From Tomitella biformata AHU 1821 (GTDB lineage: Bacteria; Actinomycetota; Actinomycetes; Mycobacteriales; Mycobacteriaceae), in the NCBI RefSeq assembly GCF_000524475.1, contig NZ_BAVQ01000036.1, positions 172,760 to 236,759 of the forward strand: a stretch of DNA of 64,000 nucleotides. Direction: 5' to 3'. Of this stretch, positions 24,408 to 33,005 are shown one piece after another (positions within the stretch are counted from its first letter, which is position 1; each line of letters starts with the position of its first letter). The notes below the pieces were generated by a model. It saw nothing but the letters and a program-made list of their open reading frames with translations. It searched no databases and had not been told where the DNA came from. The position numbers and the translations under genes are program-made.

Positions 24408-25451
24408 ATGGTGGATGGGTCGATGATCGGTGTCGAGGAGCTCGCGTTTGGCGAGGTTGGCCCCGTCAGCCCCGGGGAGCCGCATCGCTGCGTTGACCTG
24501 CGATCGGCCGCGGGCCTCGGGCCGGAGGCGCTGGCGGCCGCGGCCGTGGCGGCCAGAGCCTCGCATCGCGTCCTCATCGGCGTCGGCTGGCCCGGGCACG
24601 AGGCCTCCGAACTGCTGGACGCCCTGACCGTGACGGTGGTGGGCGAGGGCGAGTGGGACTGGGACCGGCGCGTCGTGTCGGCGCCCTCGGCGGCCGTCGC
24701 CGCAGCGGAACTGGTCGCCGGGATCGACGCGGCGCCGGTCGCCGCCGTGACGCTGGCCGGACTGCTGCAGATGTCGGAGCGGCTGAGCGTGCACGACGGT
24801 CTCGTCGCGGAATCGCTCGCCTACTCCACCCTGCAGGCGGGCCCGGAGTACGCGGCCTGGCTGGCGGCGGCCGACTACCCGGTCAAGCCCGAGGCCGGCC
24901 CACCCATTCAGGTGGAGCGGCGGGACGCGGTGCTGGCGATCGAGCTGACCCGGCCGGACCGGCACAACGCGCTGAGCGCGGGCATGCGGGACGCCCTCGT
25001 GGAGGCCCTGCACGTCGCGATCGCGGACGACTCGATCGGCCGGCTGGAGCTCACCGGCCGCGGCCGATCCTTCTGCAGCGGAGGCGATCTGGCGGAGTTC
25101 GGAACCGCCCAGGACCCCGCGCGGGCGCATCTGGTCCGCACCGAGCACCGGCCGGGCGAGCAACTGCATCTGCTCGCCCAGCGGCTGGGCGCCGACTGCG
25201 TGGCGCACGTGCACGGCGCGGTGATGGGCGGCGGCCTCGAGGTCGCCGCGTTCGCCGGACACATTCGGGCCCGGCCGGACTCGCGATTCCTGCTGCCCGA
25301 GCTGTCGATGGGGCTGGTCCCCGGCGCCGGCGGCACCGTCAGCGTGCCGCGCCGAATCGGCCGGTGGCGCACCGCCTGGATGGTGTTGACCGGGCAGGTT
25401 CTCGACGCGGACGCGGCCTTGCTCTGGGGCCTGGTCGACGAGGTCGCCTAA
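24408..25451 (+). CDS. Enoyl-CoA hydratase/isomerase with a 155-residue N-terminal extension
   Basis: A 347-residue protein. Residues from about 165 to the end form a crotonase domain with FCSGGDLAEFG, VMGGGLEV (Glu144 equivalent present) and LPELSMGLVPGAGG (Glu164 equivalent present), so hydratase/isomerase activity is credible. The first 155 residues are an Ala-rich domain I do not recognise. The start is ambiguous: ATG 24408 is only two bases after GGAGG; GTG 24411 has better spacing. Last gene of the 15-gene run, ending just before a strong terminator. Confidence 0.85.
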   Translation: MVDGSMIGVEELAFGEVGPVSPGEPHRCVDLRSAAGLGPEALAAAAVAARASHRVLIGVGWPGHEASELLDALTVTVVGEGEWDWDRRVVSAPSAAVAAAELVAGIDAAPVAAVTLAGLLQMSERLSVHDGLVAESLAYSTLQAGPEYAAWLAAADYPVKPEAGPPIQVERRDAVLAIELTRPDRHNALSAGMRDALVEALHVAIADDSIGRLELTGRGRSFCSGGDLAEFGTAQDPARAHLVRTEHRPGEQLHLLAQRLGADCVAHVHGAVMGGGLEVAAFAGHIRARPDSRFLLPELSMGLVPGAGGTVSVPRRIGRWRTAWMVLTGQVLDADAALLWGLVDEVA

Positions 25452-25473
25452 CGGTTCTCGCCCGTCTCTCACG

Positions 25474-25511
25474 CCTGGTCGCCGTCCTCTGGACGGCGGC
25501 CAGGTCTTTTT
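25474..25511 (+). terminator. Rho-independent terminator of the Rieske operon
   Basis: A 14-base stem (CCTGGTCGCCGTCC with GGACGGCGGCCAGG, one G-T pair), loop TCT, followed by TCTTTTT. It begins 22 bases after the last stop of the long operon. The rest of the 323-base gap to the next gene holds two operator-like dyads and a promoter-like region, no gene. Confidence 0.9.
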
Positions 25512-25578
25512 CGGGTGGGCACTCCCGCGGACGGCGGTCTCGGACAGGGGTGTCGCCATCTGCCGCCTCCCGATCCAT

Positions 25579-25594
25579 TTGTCGATACTGTCAA
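25579..25594. promoter_or_regulatory. TTGTC-N6-GTCAA operator-like dyad
   Basis: TTGTC-gatact-GTCAA, one mismatch from the TTGAC-N6-GTCAA form of the shared dyad. It lies about 200 bases upstream of the ligase/VOC operon, as the distal of two such sites. Confidence 0.5.
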
Positions 25595-25698
25595 ACTGGA
25601 AATCTTCCACGCTCTATGTGGAATCGCGAGGACAACCCGGCGTTATTCCGTGTTCTCGGTGGTCAGTTTTGAGGGGTGAGATGGAATCCGGGAAGTTG

Positions 25699-25714
25699 TT
25701 TACGGAATCGTCAA
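25699..25714. promoter_or_regulatory. TTTAC-N6-GTCAA operator-like dyad next to a -10 element
   Basis: TTTAC-ggaatc-GTCAA, directly followed by TATGCT and TAGTGT, possible -10 elements. The proximal of two dyads upstream of the ligase at 25775; its position would let a bound repressor block RNA polymerase. Confidence 0.55.
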
Positions 25715-25774
25715 CTATGCTCTAGTGTGACGGGAACGGGACCATCGATGTTCGCGACGCACACGGAGGTGGCA

Positions 25775-27352
25775 GTGGCCACGGGTTCGACCCTCGGGGC
25801 GATGATCAGCGACAACGCGTCGCGTTTTGGCGACGTGCCGGCCTATCTGCTCGGCCAGCACGGGGTGACCCATGCCGAGCTGCGCCGGCGAGGCTCCGCG
25901 CTGGCCGCGGCGCTTGCCCGAGCGGGGCTGCGACGTCAGGACCGGGTCGCGGTGCTGAGCAAGAACAGCGTGCAGTTCGGGGAGGTGCTGGCGGCCGCGC
26001 ACCTGAGCGGGCTGATCGCCGCGACCGTGAACTTCCGCCTGGCCCCGGACGAGATGATCGCGATCCTGCAGGACTCCGAGCCGCGCGCGCTGTTCCTCCA
26101 GGACGAGTACCTGTCGCTGGTCCCGGACCTCCGCGCACGGGTCCCGGGCATCGACCTGATCGTCCGGCTCCCCCCGGGATCGACAGCTGCGCCCGGCGGC
26201 CAGGTCCTCGACTACGAGGAGCTCGTCGAATCCGCGGCGGGCGCAGGCCTGCCGTTCCAGGCCACCGCGGACGACATCGCCTGCCTGATCTACACCAGCG
26301 GGACCACAGGCAGCCCCAAGGGCTGTGTGCTCGGCCAACGCGAGCTGCGACAGGTCGCGGCGACCATGAGCAACGAGATGCGGACGGGCAGCCGCGACCG
26401 CGTGCTGCTGACCATGCCGATGTTCCACATCGGGGCGATGGCGATCGCGATGGGCGCGCACGAGCGCGGCGGCACCGCCGTGCTGCGCGCGCAGTTCGAC
26501 CCCGCCGACGTGCTCCGGGCGGTCCAGCGGGAGCGGATCGACGTCCTGCACCTGGCGCCGACGATGCTCCACTCGCTCGTTGGCGCGGCGTCGGGCTCGC
26601 CGGCGGGGCTGTCCAGCGTGCGCACGGTGGTCTACTCGGCGGCCCCGATGCCGATCGCGACGCTGAAGAGGGCGTTGGCGGTCATGCCGGACGCCGGCTT
26701 CCTCAACTTGTACGGGCAGACCGAGGTCATCACGTCGGGCCTGCCCCGCGAGTTCCACGACCTGGCAGAGCCGGCGAACGAGCGTCGCCTGAGCACGGTG
26801 GGATTCCCGTTTCCCGGCACCGAGGTGCGCATCGTGGACGAGCAGGGGCGGCCGCTCCCGGCCGGCGGGCAGGGCGAGATCGCCGTCCGGTCGGCGTCGA
26901 TGTTCCGGGGCTACTGGAACAGATCTGCCGCGACGGTCGACACCATCCGCGACGGCTGGTGCCACACCGGGGATATCGGGCTGGTGGACGACGAGGGGCT
27001 CCTGCGCCTGCTCGACCGCAAGAAGGACCTCATCATCACCGGCGGGGAGAACGTCGCCAGCCTGGAGGTGGAGGAGGCGGTGTCCGCCCATCCCGCGGTC
27101 GCCGAATGCGCCGTGATCGGCGTGCCCGATGAGAAATGGGGCGAGGCGGTCTGCGCCACGGTGGTGCTGGTCCCGAACGCGACGCTCACCCTGGCCGCGA
27201 TCGGCCGCCACCTCGAGACGCGGCTGGCCCGGTTCAAGACGCCGAGGCGCCTGGTCATCGTCGAGGAACTGCCGAAACTGCCCACCGGAAAAATCGACAA
27301 GAAACTGCTGCGCGAGTGGCAATCCCGACCAGAGGAGCGCAGAACCCCATGA
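25775..27352 (+). CDS. Acyl-CoA ligase (FadD type)
   Basis: A 525-residue ANL ligase: P-loop IYTSGTTGSPKG (about 172-183), LYGQTEV, HTGDIGLVDDEG, GGENVASLEVEE and a canonical C-terminal lysine in PTGKIDKKLLRE. The GTG at 25775 is preferred because GGAGG at 25765-25769 is well spaced; ATG 25748 is an alternative giving nine more residues. Its stop overlaps the VOC gene start, so the two form an operon under two dyad sites. Confidence 0.9.
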   Translation: MATGSTLGAMISDNASRFGDVPAYLLGQHGVTHAELRRRGSALAAALARAGLRRQDRVAVLSKNSVQFGEVLAAAHLSGLIAATVNFRLAPDEMIAILQDSEPRALFLQDEYLSLVPDLRARVPGIDLIVRLPPGSTAAPGGQVLDYEELVESAAGAGLPFQATADDIACLIYTSGTTGSPKGCVLGQRELRQVAATMSNEMRTGSRDRVLLTMPMFHIGAMAIAMGAHERGGTAVLRAQFDPADVLRAVQRERIDVLHLAPTMLHSLVGAASGSPAGLSSVRTVVYSAAPMPIATLKRALAVMPDAGFLNLYGQTEVITSGLPREFHDLAEPANERRLSTVGFPFPGTEVRIVDEQGRPLPAGGQGEIAVRSASMFRGYWNRSAATVDTIRDGWCHTGDIGLVDDEGLLRLLDRKKDLIITGGENVASLEVEEAVSAHPAVAECAVIGVPDEKWGEAVCATVVLVPNATLTLAAIGRHLETRLARFKTPRRLVIVEELPKLPTGKIDKKLLREWQSRPEERRTP

Positions 27353-28290
27353 CCTCAGCACGATCGAACACAGATCTCGCGGCCGACTCGGCGGCCCCGA
27401 TCCTGCGGCACGCCCACGCGGTGCTGCACTGCAACGTCAACACCGTGGCGGTGCGCGCGGCCGAGGCGTTCTACGAGCGCTTCGCCTTCGTCCAGCGGAT
27501 GCGCTCGCTGTCCACCGACACCGATGCCAGCGCGCTCGGGATCGCGGGCAGCACCGCGTCGGAGACGACCTTCCTCTACGACTCGCGGGGGCCCCGGTCC
27601 GCGCCCGCCATCGAGTTTGTCGAGTGGCGTCGGCCGGCGACCCGGCCGCAGACCGCGGGGCCGACGGGCCGGTCGCTGGGATTTACCACCCTGGGGCTGC
27701 GCGTGACCGCCCTCGAGGACGCGCGCGCGCTGCTCGCGGACGGCGCCGAGACGCTGGAGTCGGCGTCGACCTGGGTGCGAGGCGCCCCGCGCCCGACGCT
27801 GCGGACCATGGGACCGGACGGGGTGGCCGTCGACGTGGTCGAGGTGCCCGACGCGGACGGCGACGATGGCCGCTTCTCCCACGTCCGGCTGCGATCGAGC
27901 GATCTGGCCGCCACGGTGGCGTGGTACGCGCGAATCGGATTCCGCGTCCGGGCCGGGGACTCCCCGCGCGCTGACGGTGTCGCCCTGGTGCTGCCGGAGG
28001 ACCCCACCTTCTCCCTGGAGTTCGATCTCGACCCGGATGCGGACCCGGTGACCGCCGTGGCGAACACCCAGGGCCTGTTCCGCATCGCCCTCGCCGTCGA
28101 GGATGTCCATGCAGCCCACCAGGCGCAGCTCGAGGCGGGGGCGGCGGTCGCCGAGCCGTCGTTCATCCCGATGCCGGACACGCCCACGGGCGGGTTCACC
28201 GTGATGGTCCTGAAGGACCCGGACGGCGCGGTGGTCGAGCTGGTCTCCCGGCCACGGTCCGCGGTGCGCCGCCCGAGCGCGCCCGCGTAG
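27349..28290 (+). CDS. Two-module VOC (glyoxalase/dioxygenase fold) protein
   Basis: A 313-residue protein with two vicinal-oxygen-chelate modules: the first from about residue 25 (LHCNVNTVAVRAAEAFYERF), the second from about residue 180 (HVRLRSSDLAATVAWYARIGF) ending in KDPDGAVVELV, where the Glu is a likely metal ligand. Such proteins include extradiol dioxygenases, glyoxalases and epimerases. The histidine pattern of catechol 2,3-dioxygenase is not clear, so no reaction is assigned. ATGA overlap with the ligase. Confidence 0.82.
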   Translation: MTSARSNTDLAADSAAPILRHAHAVLHCNVNTVAVRAAEAFYERFAFVQRMRSLSTDTDASALGIAGSTASETTFLYDSRGPRSAPAIEFVEWRRPATRPQTAGPTGRSLGFTTLGLRVTALEDARALLADGAETLESASTWVRGAPRPTLRTMGPDGVAVDVVEVPDADGDDGRFSHVRLRSSDLAATVAWYARIGFRVRAGDSPRADGVALVLPEDPTFSLEFDLDPDADPVTAVANTQGLFRIALAVEDVHAAHQAQLEAGAAVAEPSFIPMPDTPTGGFTVMVLKDPDGAVVELVSRPRSAVRRPSAPA

Positions 28291-28298
28291 GGCGGGCG

Positions 28299-28970
28299 TC
28301 AGTCGCCGGGCCCGATCGAGACGATCGGCCCGGCGGTCTCGTCCGCGCCCGATATGACATCGCACACGCGAGCGCCGACATCGGCTCCGGTCATGGCGCC
28401 GGCCGGCGCGGGGGCGCCATCGCCCATGACCATCGCGTGGACCATGACCTCCTTGACCACGACCTGATGCGTTAGGCGGGACTCCTTCTCCAGGTGGCGA
28501 ATCCACATCCGCTGTGCCGCCTGGGCCATCGACACGACGCTCATCCCGCGGGCGGGGAAGTCCGCCATTCCGCCGCCGAGCGCGACGAACATCGCCCCCG
28601 CCGACAGCCGGGGGATGAAGGCCGTCGCCGCCGCCATGTGCGGGCGCAGGTACGCGGTGAAGTGCGCGTCCAGGCGCGCGTACTCCACGGCCAGCGCGGG
28701 TTGCGGCTCCCAGGCCGCGTTGATCGCGACGACGACGGCCGCCAACTCCGCCAGCGGCAGCTGTGCGGCGAGCAGCCGGGCGTCCTCTGCCGTCGCGATG
28801 CTGCCGGTGACCACCCGGAGGCGGCCGGCCCCGGCCGGCGAGGCCAGATCGGCGAGGCGCGAGCCGTCGCGGCCGACGGCGAGGACGTCCCAGCCACGCG
28901 CGAGCGCGTCCGAGACGACCCCGCGGCCGATGTCTCCGGTGCCGCCGATGACTGCGATAGATGTGGTCAC
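28299..28970 (-). CDS. Atypical short-chain dehydrogenase-like protein
   Basis: A 223-residue SDR-fold protein: nucleotide motif VIGGTGDIGRG near the N terminus and VVAINAAWEP where SDRs have NAG. The Y-x3-K catalytic pair is not visible: the region reads GMSVVSMAQAAQRMW. It may be a non-catalytic or divergent SDR. GTG start at 28970 is supported by AGGAGG four bases upstream. Single gene, convergent with the VOC gene (8-base gap) and divergent from an ACAD pair, with its own dyad at 28993. Confidence 0.8.
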   Translation of the reverse strand: MTTSIAVIGGTGDIGRGVVSDALARGWDVLAVGRDGSRLADLASPAGAGRLRVVTGSIATAEDARLLAAQLPLAELAAVVVAINAAWEPQPALAVEYARLDAHFTAYLRPHMAAATAFIPRLSAGAMFVALGGGMADFPARGMSVVSMAQAAQRMWIRHLEKESRLTHQVVVKEVMVHAMVMGDGAPAPAGAMTGADVGARVCDVISGADETAGPIVSIGPGD

Positions 28971-28992
28971 TTGACCTCCTGCGTTGCTGTAT

Positions 28993-29008
28993 TTGACATA
29001 CTCGACAT
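28993..29008. promoter_or_regulatory. TTGAC-N6-GACAT operator-like dyad (SDR side)
   Basis: TTGAC-atactc-GACAT. On the minus strand it reads ATGTC-N6-GTCAA. One mismatch in the eight core bases. It is 22 bases upstream of the minus-strand SDR start, in the 221-base divergent region that also holds the dyad at 29115. Confidence 0.45.
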
Positions 29009-29114
29009 GTTGGCAGGCGTGCGGAATGTGGTCGATGAAAGCCCATTCCAACTGGCGTTATCGACGATATGGGTCCCGCTTGCGACCCATGCCGGAGCGT
29101 CGTGCCAATCATAG

Positions 29115-29130
29115 TTGTCATTTACGTCAA
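29115..29130. promoter_or_regulatory. TTGTC-N6-GTCAA operator-like dyad (ACAD side)
   Basis: TTGTC-atttac-GTCAA, the same variant as at 25579, followed by TATAG. It is about 60 bases upstream of the ACAD gene at 29192. Having one dyad per divergent gene supports a shared regulator. Confidence 0.55.
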
Positions 29131-29191
29131 AGTATAGAAGTCTCATTCTCAGCCGTCTAGCACGGGACGCGCACAGCACGGAGGAGAAGCC

Positions 29192-30298
29192 ATGGTCGAC
29201 GACTGCCGGGAGCTCGACGGACTGCGGGCGGAGGTGCGTGGGTTCCTCGCCGAGGCGGTGTTCACCCCCCGGTGCGACAACTGGATGCGCGGCGTCGACC
29301 GCGACTTCAGCCGGGCGGTGGCCGAGCGGGGCTGGATCGGCATGTCCTGGCCGCGCGAGCACGGTGGGGGCGGGCGGACGAATGTGGCACGCCTTGTGGT
29401 CACGGAGGAGTTGCTCCGCGCGGGCGCGCCGGTGGCCGGCCACTGGACCGCGGACCGCCAGATCGGGCCGTCGGTGCTCCGGCACGGGACCCCCGAGCTG
29501 CGGGCGGAGCTCCTGCCCGCGATCCGCCGCGGCGACACCGTGTTCTGCCTGGGGCTGAGCGAGAGCGAGGCGGGCTCGGACCTCGCGGCCGTCCGGACCC
29601 GGGCCAGCCGGGTGGCCGGCGGCTGGGAGATCGACGGGGCCAAGATCTGGACGACCTCGGCGCACCACGCCACCCACGCCTACGTCCTGGCGCGCACGGA
29701 CGCCGGCTCGGCGCGGCACGCGGGGTTGACCGAGTTCCTCGTGGACATGGACACGCCCGGCATCACGGTGCGCCCCATCCTGGATCTGGTGGGGGAGCAC
29801 CATTTCAACGAGTTGCTGCTCGAGTCGGTGTTCGTGCCGGAGGCCCGAGTGCTCGGGGTGGTCGGCGAGGGCTGGGCGCAGGTCACCGAGCAGTTGGCGT
29901 TCGAGCGTGGGGGAGTGGAGCGCTATTTGAGCACCTATCCGGTGTTGCGGGCGTTGACGAGGGCCGCCCGCCGCACCCCGGATCGGGCGGCGACGGAGCG
30001 GGTCGGCGCCCTCGCGGCTCGGCTCGTGGCGCTGCGACGGCTGGCTCTGGACCTCGCGCGGGCCATCGACGGCGGCCACGCGACGACGCGGCTGGCCGCC
30101 GAGCTGAAGTTGCTCGGCACGGATTTCGAGCGGGATGTGGTGGAGGACGCGCGCTATGTGTTCGACGTGTGCGGAACCGAGGACGGGGACGGGGAGCTGC
30201 TGCTCGACGGGCTCGCGGCAGTGCCTGGCGGCGCCATCAGGGGCGGGGCCAGCGAGGTTATGCGCACCGTGATCGCCCGAGCGGAGCTGGGACGATGA
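29192..30298 (+). CDS. Acyl-CoA dehydrogenase, large-type subunit (368 aa)
   Basis: A 368-residue ACAD: GMSWPREHGGGGRTN, LSESEAGSDLAAVRT, AKIWTTSAHHATH, a Glu in LAFERGGVERY at the isovaleryl-type catalytic position, and C-terminal GGASEVMRTVIA. ATG preceded by GGAGGAG. Coupled by ATGA to the shorter ACAD that follows, consistent with a heteromeric enzyme. Confidence 0.88.
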   Translation: MVDDCRELDGLRAEVRGFLAEAVFTPRCDNWMRGVDRDFSRAVAERGWIGMSWPREHGGGGRTNVARLVVTEELLRAGAPVAGHWTADRQIGPSVLRHGTPELRAELLPAIRRGDTVFCLGLSESEAGSDLAAVRTRASRVAGGWEIDGAKIWTTSAHHATHAYVLARTDAGSARHAGLTEFLVDMDTPGITVRPILDLVGEHHFNELLLESVFVPEARVLGVVGEGWAQVTEQLAFERGGVERYLSTYPVLRALTRAARRTPDRAATERVGALAARLVALRRLALDLARAIDGGHATTRLAAELKLLGTDFERDVVEDARYVFDVCGTEDGDGELLLDGLAAVPGGAIRGGASEVMRTVIARAELGR

Positions 30299-31224
30299 GT
30301 GCTCAAGGCGCGCCGTTCAGCGCCGATCTACGGGGGGTGGTCGAGGACGTGCTGGGCCGTGCCGCGGCGAGTGAACTGGGCCGCGACGCGCTGTGGCCGG
30401 CCGTGGTCGACTTGGGTTGGGACCAGGTCGGGGTCGCCGAGGCCGACGGCGGAGTCGGCGGAGACCTCGCCGACTGCGCGGAGCTCGCGGCCGGGGCGGG
30501 GCGGCATGCCGCCCCGATTCCGTTGTGGGAGACCGCTCTCGCGGCCTGGGTCCTCGCCGAGGTCGGGCTGCCAATCGGCACCGTCGCCCGCGGCGCGACG
30601 GTGGTGGCGGGCGGGGCCGCAGCGTCGGGGCCGGAGCCGGCGCTGCGGGTCGATGCGACCGCAGACGAGACCCGGGTGCTCTGGCGCGGCCCCGGCGCGG
30701 CGCGATCCGGATCCGGTCCCGCGGCGCTGCTCGGCGCCGTCGTGGACCGCATGGCGGTGCTGCGCTCGGCGGCCATTCTCGGCGCGGTGGAGCGGGCGTG
30801 CGAGCTCACCGTCGAGCACGTCACGACCCGCCAGCAGTTCGGCCGCCCGCTGGCCGCGTTCCAGGCCGTCGCGCACGGCGTCGCCGATCTCGTCATGGAG
30901 CGCGACCGGCTCGCGGGGGCGGTCCACGAGGCGCTCGACCGGCCGTCTTCCGGCACCGCGGCGGCGGCGCGGGCCATCGCCGGGCGGTGCGCGGGGAACG
31001 TGGCGGCCGCGGCGCACCAGCTGCACGGCGCCATGGGCATCACCCAGGAGCACCGGCTGCACCGCTCGACGGCGCTGCTGTGGGCCTGGCGCGATGCCGA
31101 CCGGAGCCAGCGGCGGTGGGAGGTGGCTCTGGGGGAGCGCGTGCTCGGCGGCGAGAGCGACGATGCGCTGTGGGCGTTGGCCACGGGCTCAGGCTCGCCG
31201 GCAAGCAGGGGGAGAGACCATTGA
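30295..31224 (+). CDS. Acyl-CoA dehydrogenase, small-type subunit (309 aa)
   Basis: A 309-residue shortened ACAD: N-terminal domain reduced, TTRQQFGRPLAAFQAVAHGVADL as the FAD block and LHGAMGITQEHRLHRST near the end, no G-T-S-E-I-Q block. Typical partner subunit for the preceding ACAD. The ATG overlaps the stop of that gene. An exact operator dyad overlaps its own stop codon. Confidence 0.87.
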   Translation: MSAQGAPFSADLRGVVEDVLGRAAASELGRDALWPAVVDLGWDQVGVAEADGGVGGDLADCAELAAGAGRHAAPIPLWETALAAWVLAEVGLPIGTVARGATVVAGGAAASGPEPALRVDATADETRVLWRGPGAARSGSGPAALLGAVVDRMAVLRSAAILGAVERACELTVEHVTTRQQFGRPLAAFQAVAHGVADLVMERDRLAGAVHEALDRPSSGTAAAARAIAGRCAGNVAAAAHQLHGAMGITQEHRLHRSTALLWAWRDADRSQRRWEVALGERVLGGESDDALWALATGSGSPASRGRDH

Positions 31225-31240
31225 TGACGAAAGCGTCATC
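31223..31240. promoter_or_regulatory. GATGAC-N6-GTCATC operator (exact core)
   Basis: Perfect 6-base arms around gaaagc, exact TGAC-N6-GTCA core. It starts in the stop codon of the preceding ACAD and lies 177 bases upstream of the next operon. A weaker partial copy (TTGAC-N6-GTTGA) is at 31324-31339, followed by TTGACA at 31336 and TAACGT 18 bases later, a possible promoter. The 192-base gap holds no gene. Confidence 0.6.
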
Positions 31241-31416
31241 ATCGCTATTTGTGAATGAATCCCCAGGTTGAGCCTCATCATTCCTCCAATATTACGGGCA
31301 TCTCTGAGTGAATTCGATAGAAGTTGACGATAATGTTGACAGAAGTGTTCGGTCGGCCCTAACGTGTCGGTCAGCATCAGATTCCGGCGAACGTCGACAG
31401 AGGAGGCGAACCGCGA

Positions 31417-32532
31417 GTGGACACCACTTCGCTGGGCGAGCGGCAAGAGTTGGCGGCCGCGATCCGCGCCCTGCTCGATCAGCGGTCACCGGAGCCCGCG
31501 GTGCGCGCCGCCATGGCATCCGGGCCTGGGCACGACGCGGCGCTCTGGTCGACTCTCACCCGCGAGATGGGCCTGGCCGCGATGGCGGTGCCGGAGCGGT
31601 TCGGGGGCGCCGGCGCGGGTTGGGCGGACCTCGGAGTGGTGTTCCGGGAGCTGGGCCGCTCCCTCGCCTGCGTGCCATTCCTGTCCACCGTCGGGCTCGG
31701 CGCGGCGACGCTGCTGGCATCGGAAGACGAGACTGCTTGCGCCCGTTGGCTTCCCGGGATCGCGGCGGGGGAGTCGACGGCCACGGCCGCGATCTTCGGC
31801 AACCCCGACGCGGTCACCGCCCGCCCGAGCGGAGGCGACTGGCTCCTGTCCGGGAACGTGGCAGGGGTGCTCGACGGCGCGACCGCAGGCCTGTTGCTCG
31901 TCCCCGCCCGCACGGCGGGCGGGGTGAGCCTGTTCGCGGTCCCCGATCCAGAGCATCGTCGGCCGGGGACGATCCGCACGTCGGACCTCACCCGCCGGGT
32001 GGCGGCGGTAGCCCTGGACGGCGCTCCCGCGGTGCTTGTCGGCGAACGTGGAGCCGGCGCCGAGATCGCCGAGGCGGCTGGGCGGCTGGCGCGGGTGGCC
32101 CTGGCCCACGAGCAGATCGGCGGCGCCGCGGCCACCGTGGACATGGCGGTGGGCTACGCGAAGACCAGGCGGCAGTTCGGCCGCGTCATCGGCTCCTTCC
32201 AGGCCGTCAAACACCGCTGCGCCGACATGCTGGTGGCGCTGGAGTCCGCGGAGTCCGCGGCGTGGGCAGCCGCGTGCGCCGCGGACTCGTCGGCGCCGGA
32301 TCTGCCGCTGATCACCGACATCGCCTCGGTGGTGTGCGGTGAGGCCTACGTCCGGTGTGCCTCGGACAACGTCCAAATCCACGGCGGCATCGGCTTCACC
32401 TGGGAACACCCCGCCCAGCTTCACGTCAAGCGCTCTCGCGGATCCGCGGTGCTCTTCGGCACCCCCAATGAGCGCCGGGCCTCGCTCGCCAACCGTGTGC
32501 CGACGCTGCGCGCGCCGGCCGGAACCCCTTGA
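31417..32532 (+). CDS. Acyl-CoA dehydrogenase, small-type subunit (371 aa)
   Basis: A 371-residue ACAD: VPERFGGAGAGWADLG, the FAD block TRRQFGRVIGSFQAVKHRCADM and VQIHGGIGFTWEHPAQLHVKR, without the final G-T-S-E-I-Q motif. GTG start with AGGAGG about 11 bases upstream. Probable partner is the 387-residue ACAD at 34150 in the same operon, with a DUF35/thiolase pair in between. Resembles the ACAD at 36471. Confidence 0.88.
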   Translation: MDTTSLGERQELAAAIRALLDQRSPEPAVRAAMASGPGHDAALWSTLTREMGLAAMAVPERFGGAGAGWADLGVVFRELGRSLACVPFLSTVGLGAATLLASEDETACARWLPGIAAGESTATAAIFGNPDAVTARPSGGDWLLSGNVAGVLDGATAGLLLVPARTAGGVSLFAVPDPEHRRPGTIRTSDLTRRVAAVALDGAPAVLVGERGAGAEIAEAAGRLARVALAHEQIGGAAATVDMAVGYAKTRRQFGRVIGSFQAVKHRCADMLVALESAESAAWAAACAADSSAPDLPLITDIASVVCGEAYVRCASDNVQIHGGIGFTWEHPAQLHVKRSRGSAVLFGTPNERRASLANRVPTLRAPAGTP

Positions 32533-32564
32533 GCCACCACCGATCACCACTGAGGAGTTGCCAG

Positions 32565-33005
32565 ATGTCCCAAGTCCCCATCGCCGAGGACCTATTCACC
32601 TGGCCGTCGGAGAGCCCCGCGCTCATCGCCGGCCGGTCCTCCGACGGAAAGCTCGAATTCCCGTACCGCACACACCGTCTCGTGGGCGGGGTGCGCGAGG
32701 AGCTGGAGAAGGTGGAGCTGCCGCGCCGCGGCACGCTGTGGACCTTCACCTCTCAGGTGTTCCGCCCACCGGCCCCGCCCTACGCGGGAGACGACGACGC
32801 CAAGAGTTTCGTGCCGTTCTCCGTGGGCTACGTCGAGCTGGAGGGCGCCCTGCGGGTCGAGTCGCGGCTGACGGAGCCCGATCCGGACAAGCTCCGGATC
32901 GGCCAGGAGATGGAGCTGCGCATCGTGCCCTTCGGCATTGACGCGGACGGCAATCAGACCATGATTTACGCGTTCGCACCCGTGACCGATGGAGGAGACC
33001 ACTGA
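32565..33005 (+). CDS. DUF35 OB-fold protein lacking zinc-ribbon cysteines
   Basis: A 146-residue DUF35-like protein. The C-terminal OB fold is recognisable (RGTLWTFTSQVFRPPAPPY ... VPFSVGYVELEG ... LRIVPFGIDADG), but no Cys is present where the two C-x2-C pairs of the zinc ribbon should be. ATG at 32565 follows GAGGAG; a longer frame from 32529 is less likely. One-base overlap with the thiolase at 33005, its presumed partner. Confidence 0.85.
   Translation: MSQVPIAEDLFTWPSESPALIAGRSSDGKLEFPYRTHRLVGGVREELEKVELPRRGTLWTFTSQVFRPPAPPYAGDDDAKSFVPFSVGYVELEGALRVESRLTEPDPDKLRIGQEMELRIVPFGIDADGNQTMIYAFAPVTDGGDH

Noticed and set aside
27349..28290. Calling the VOC protein a catechol 2,3-dioxygenase
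   Set aside because: The His/His/Glu metal pattern and C-terminal signature of type I extradiol enzymes are not clear; MhpB at 52778 already supplies ring cleavage.
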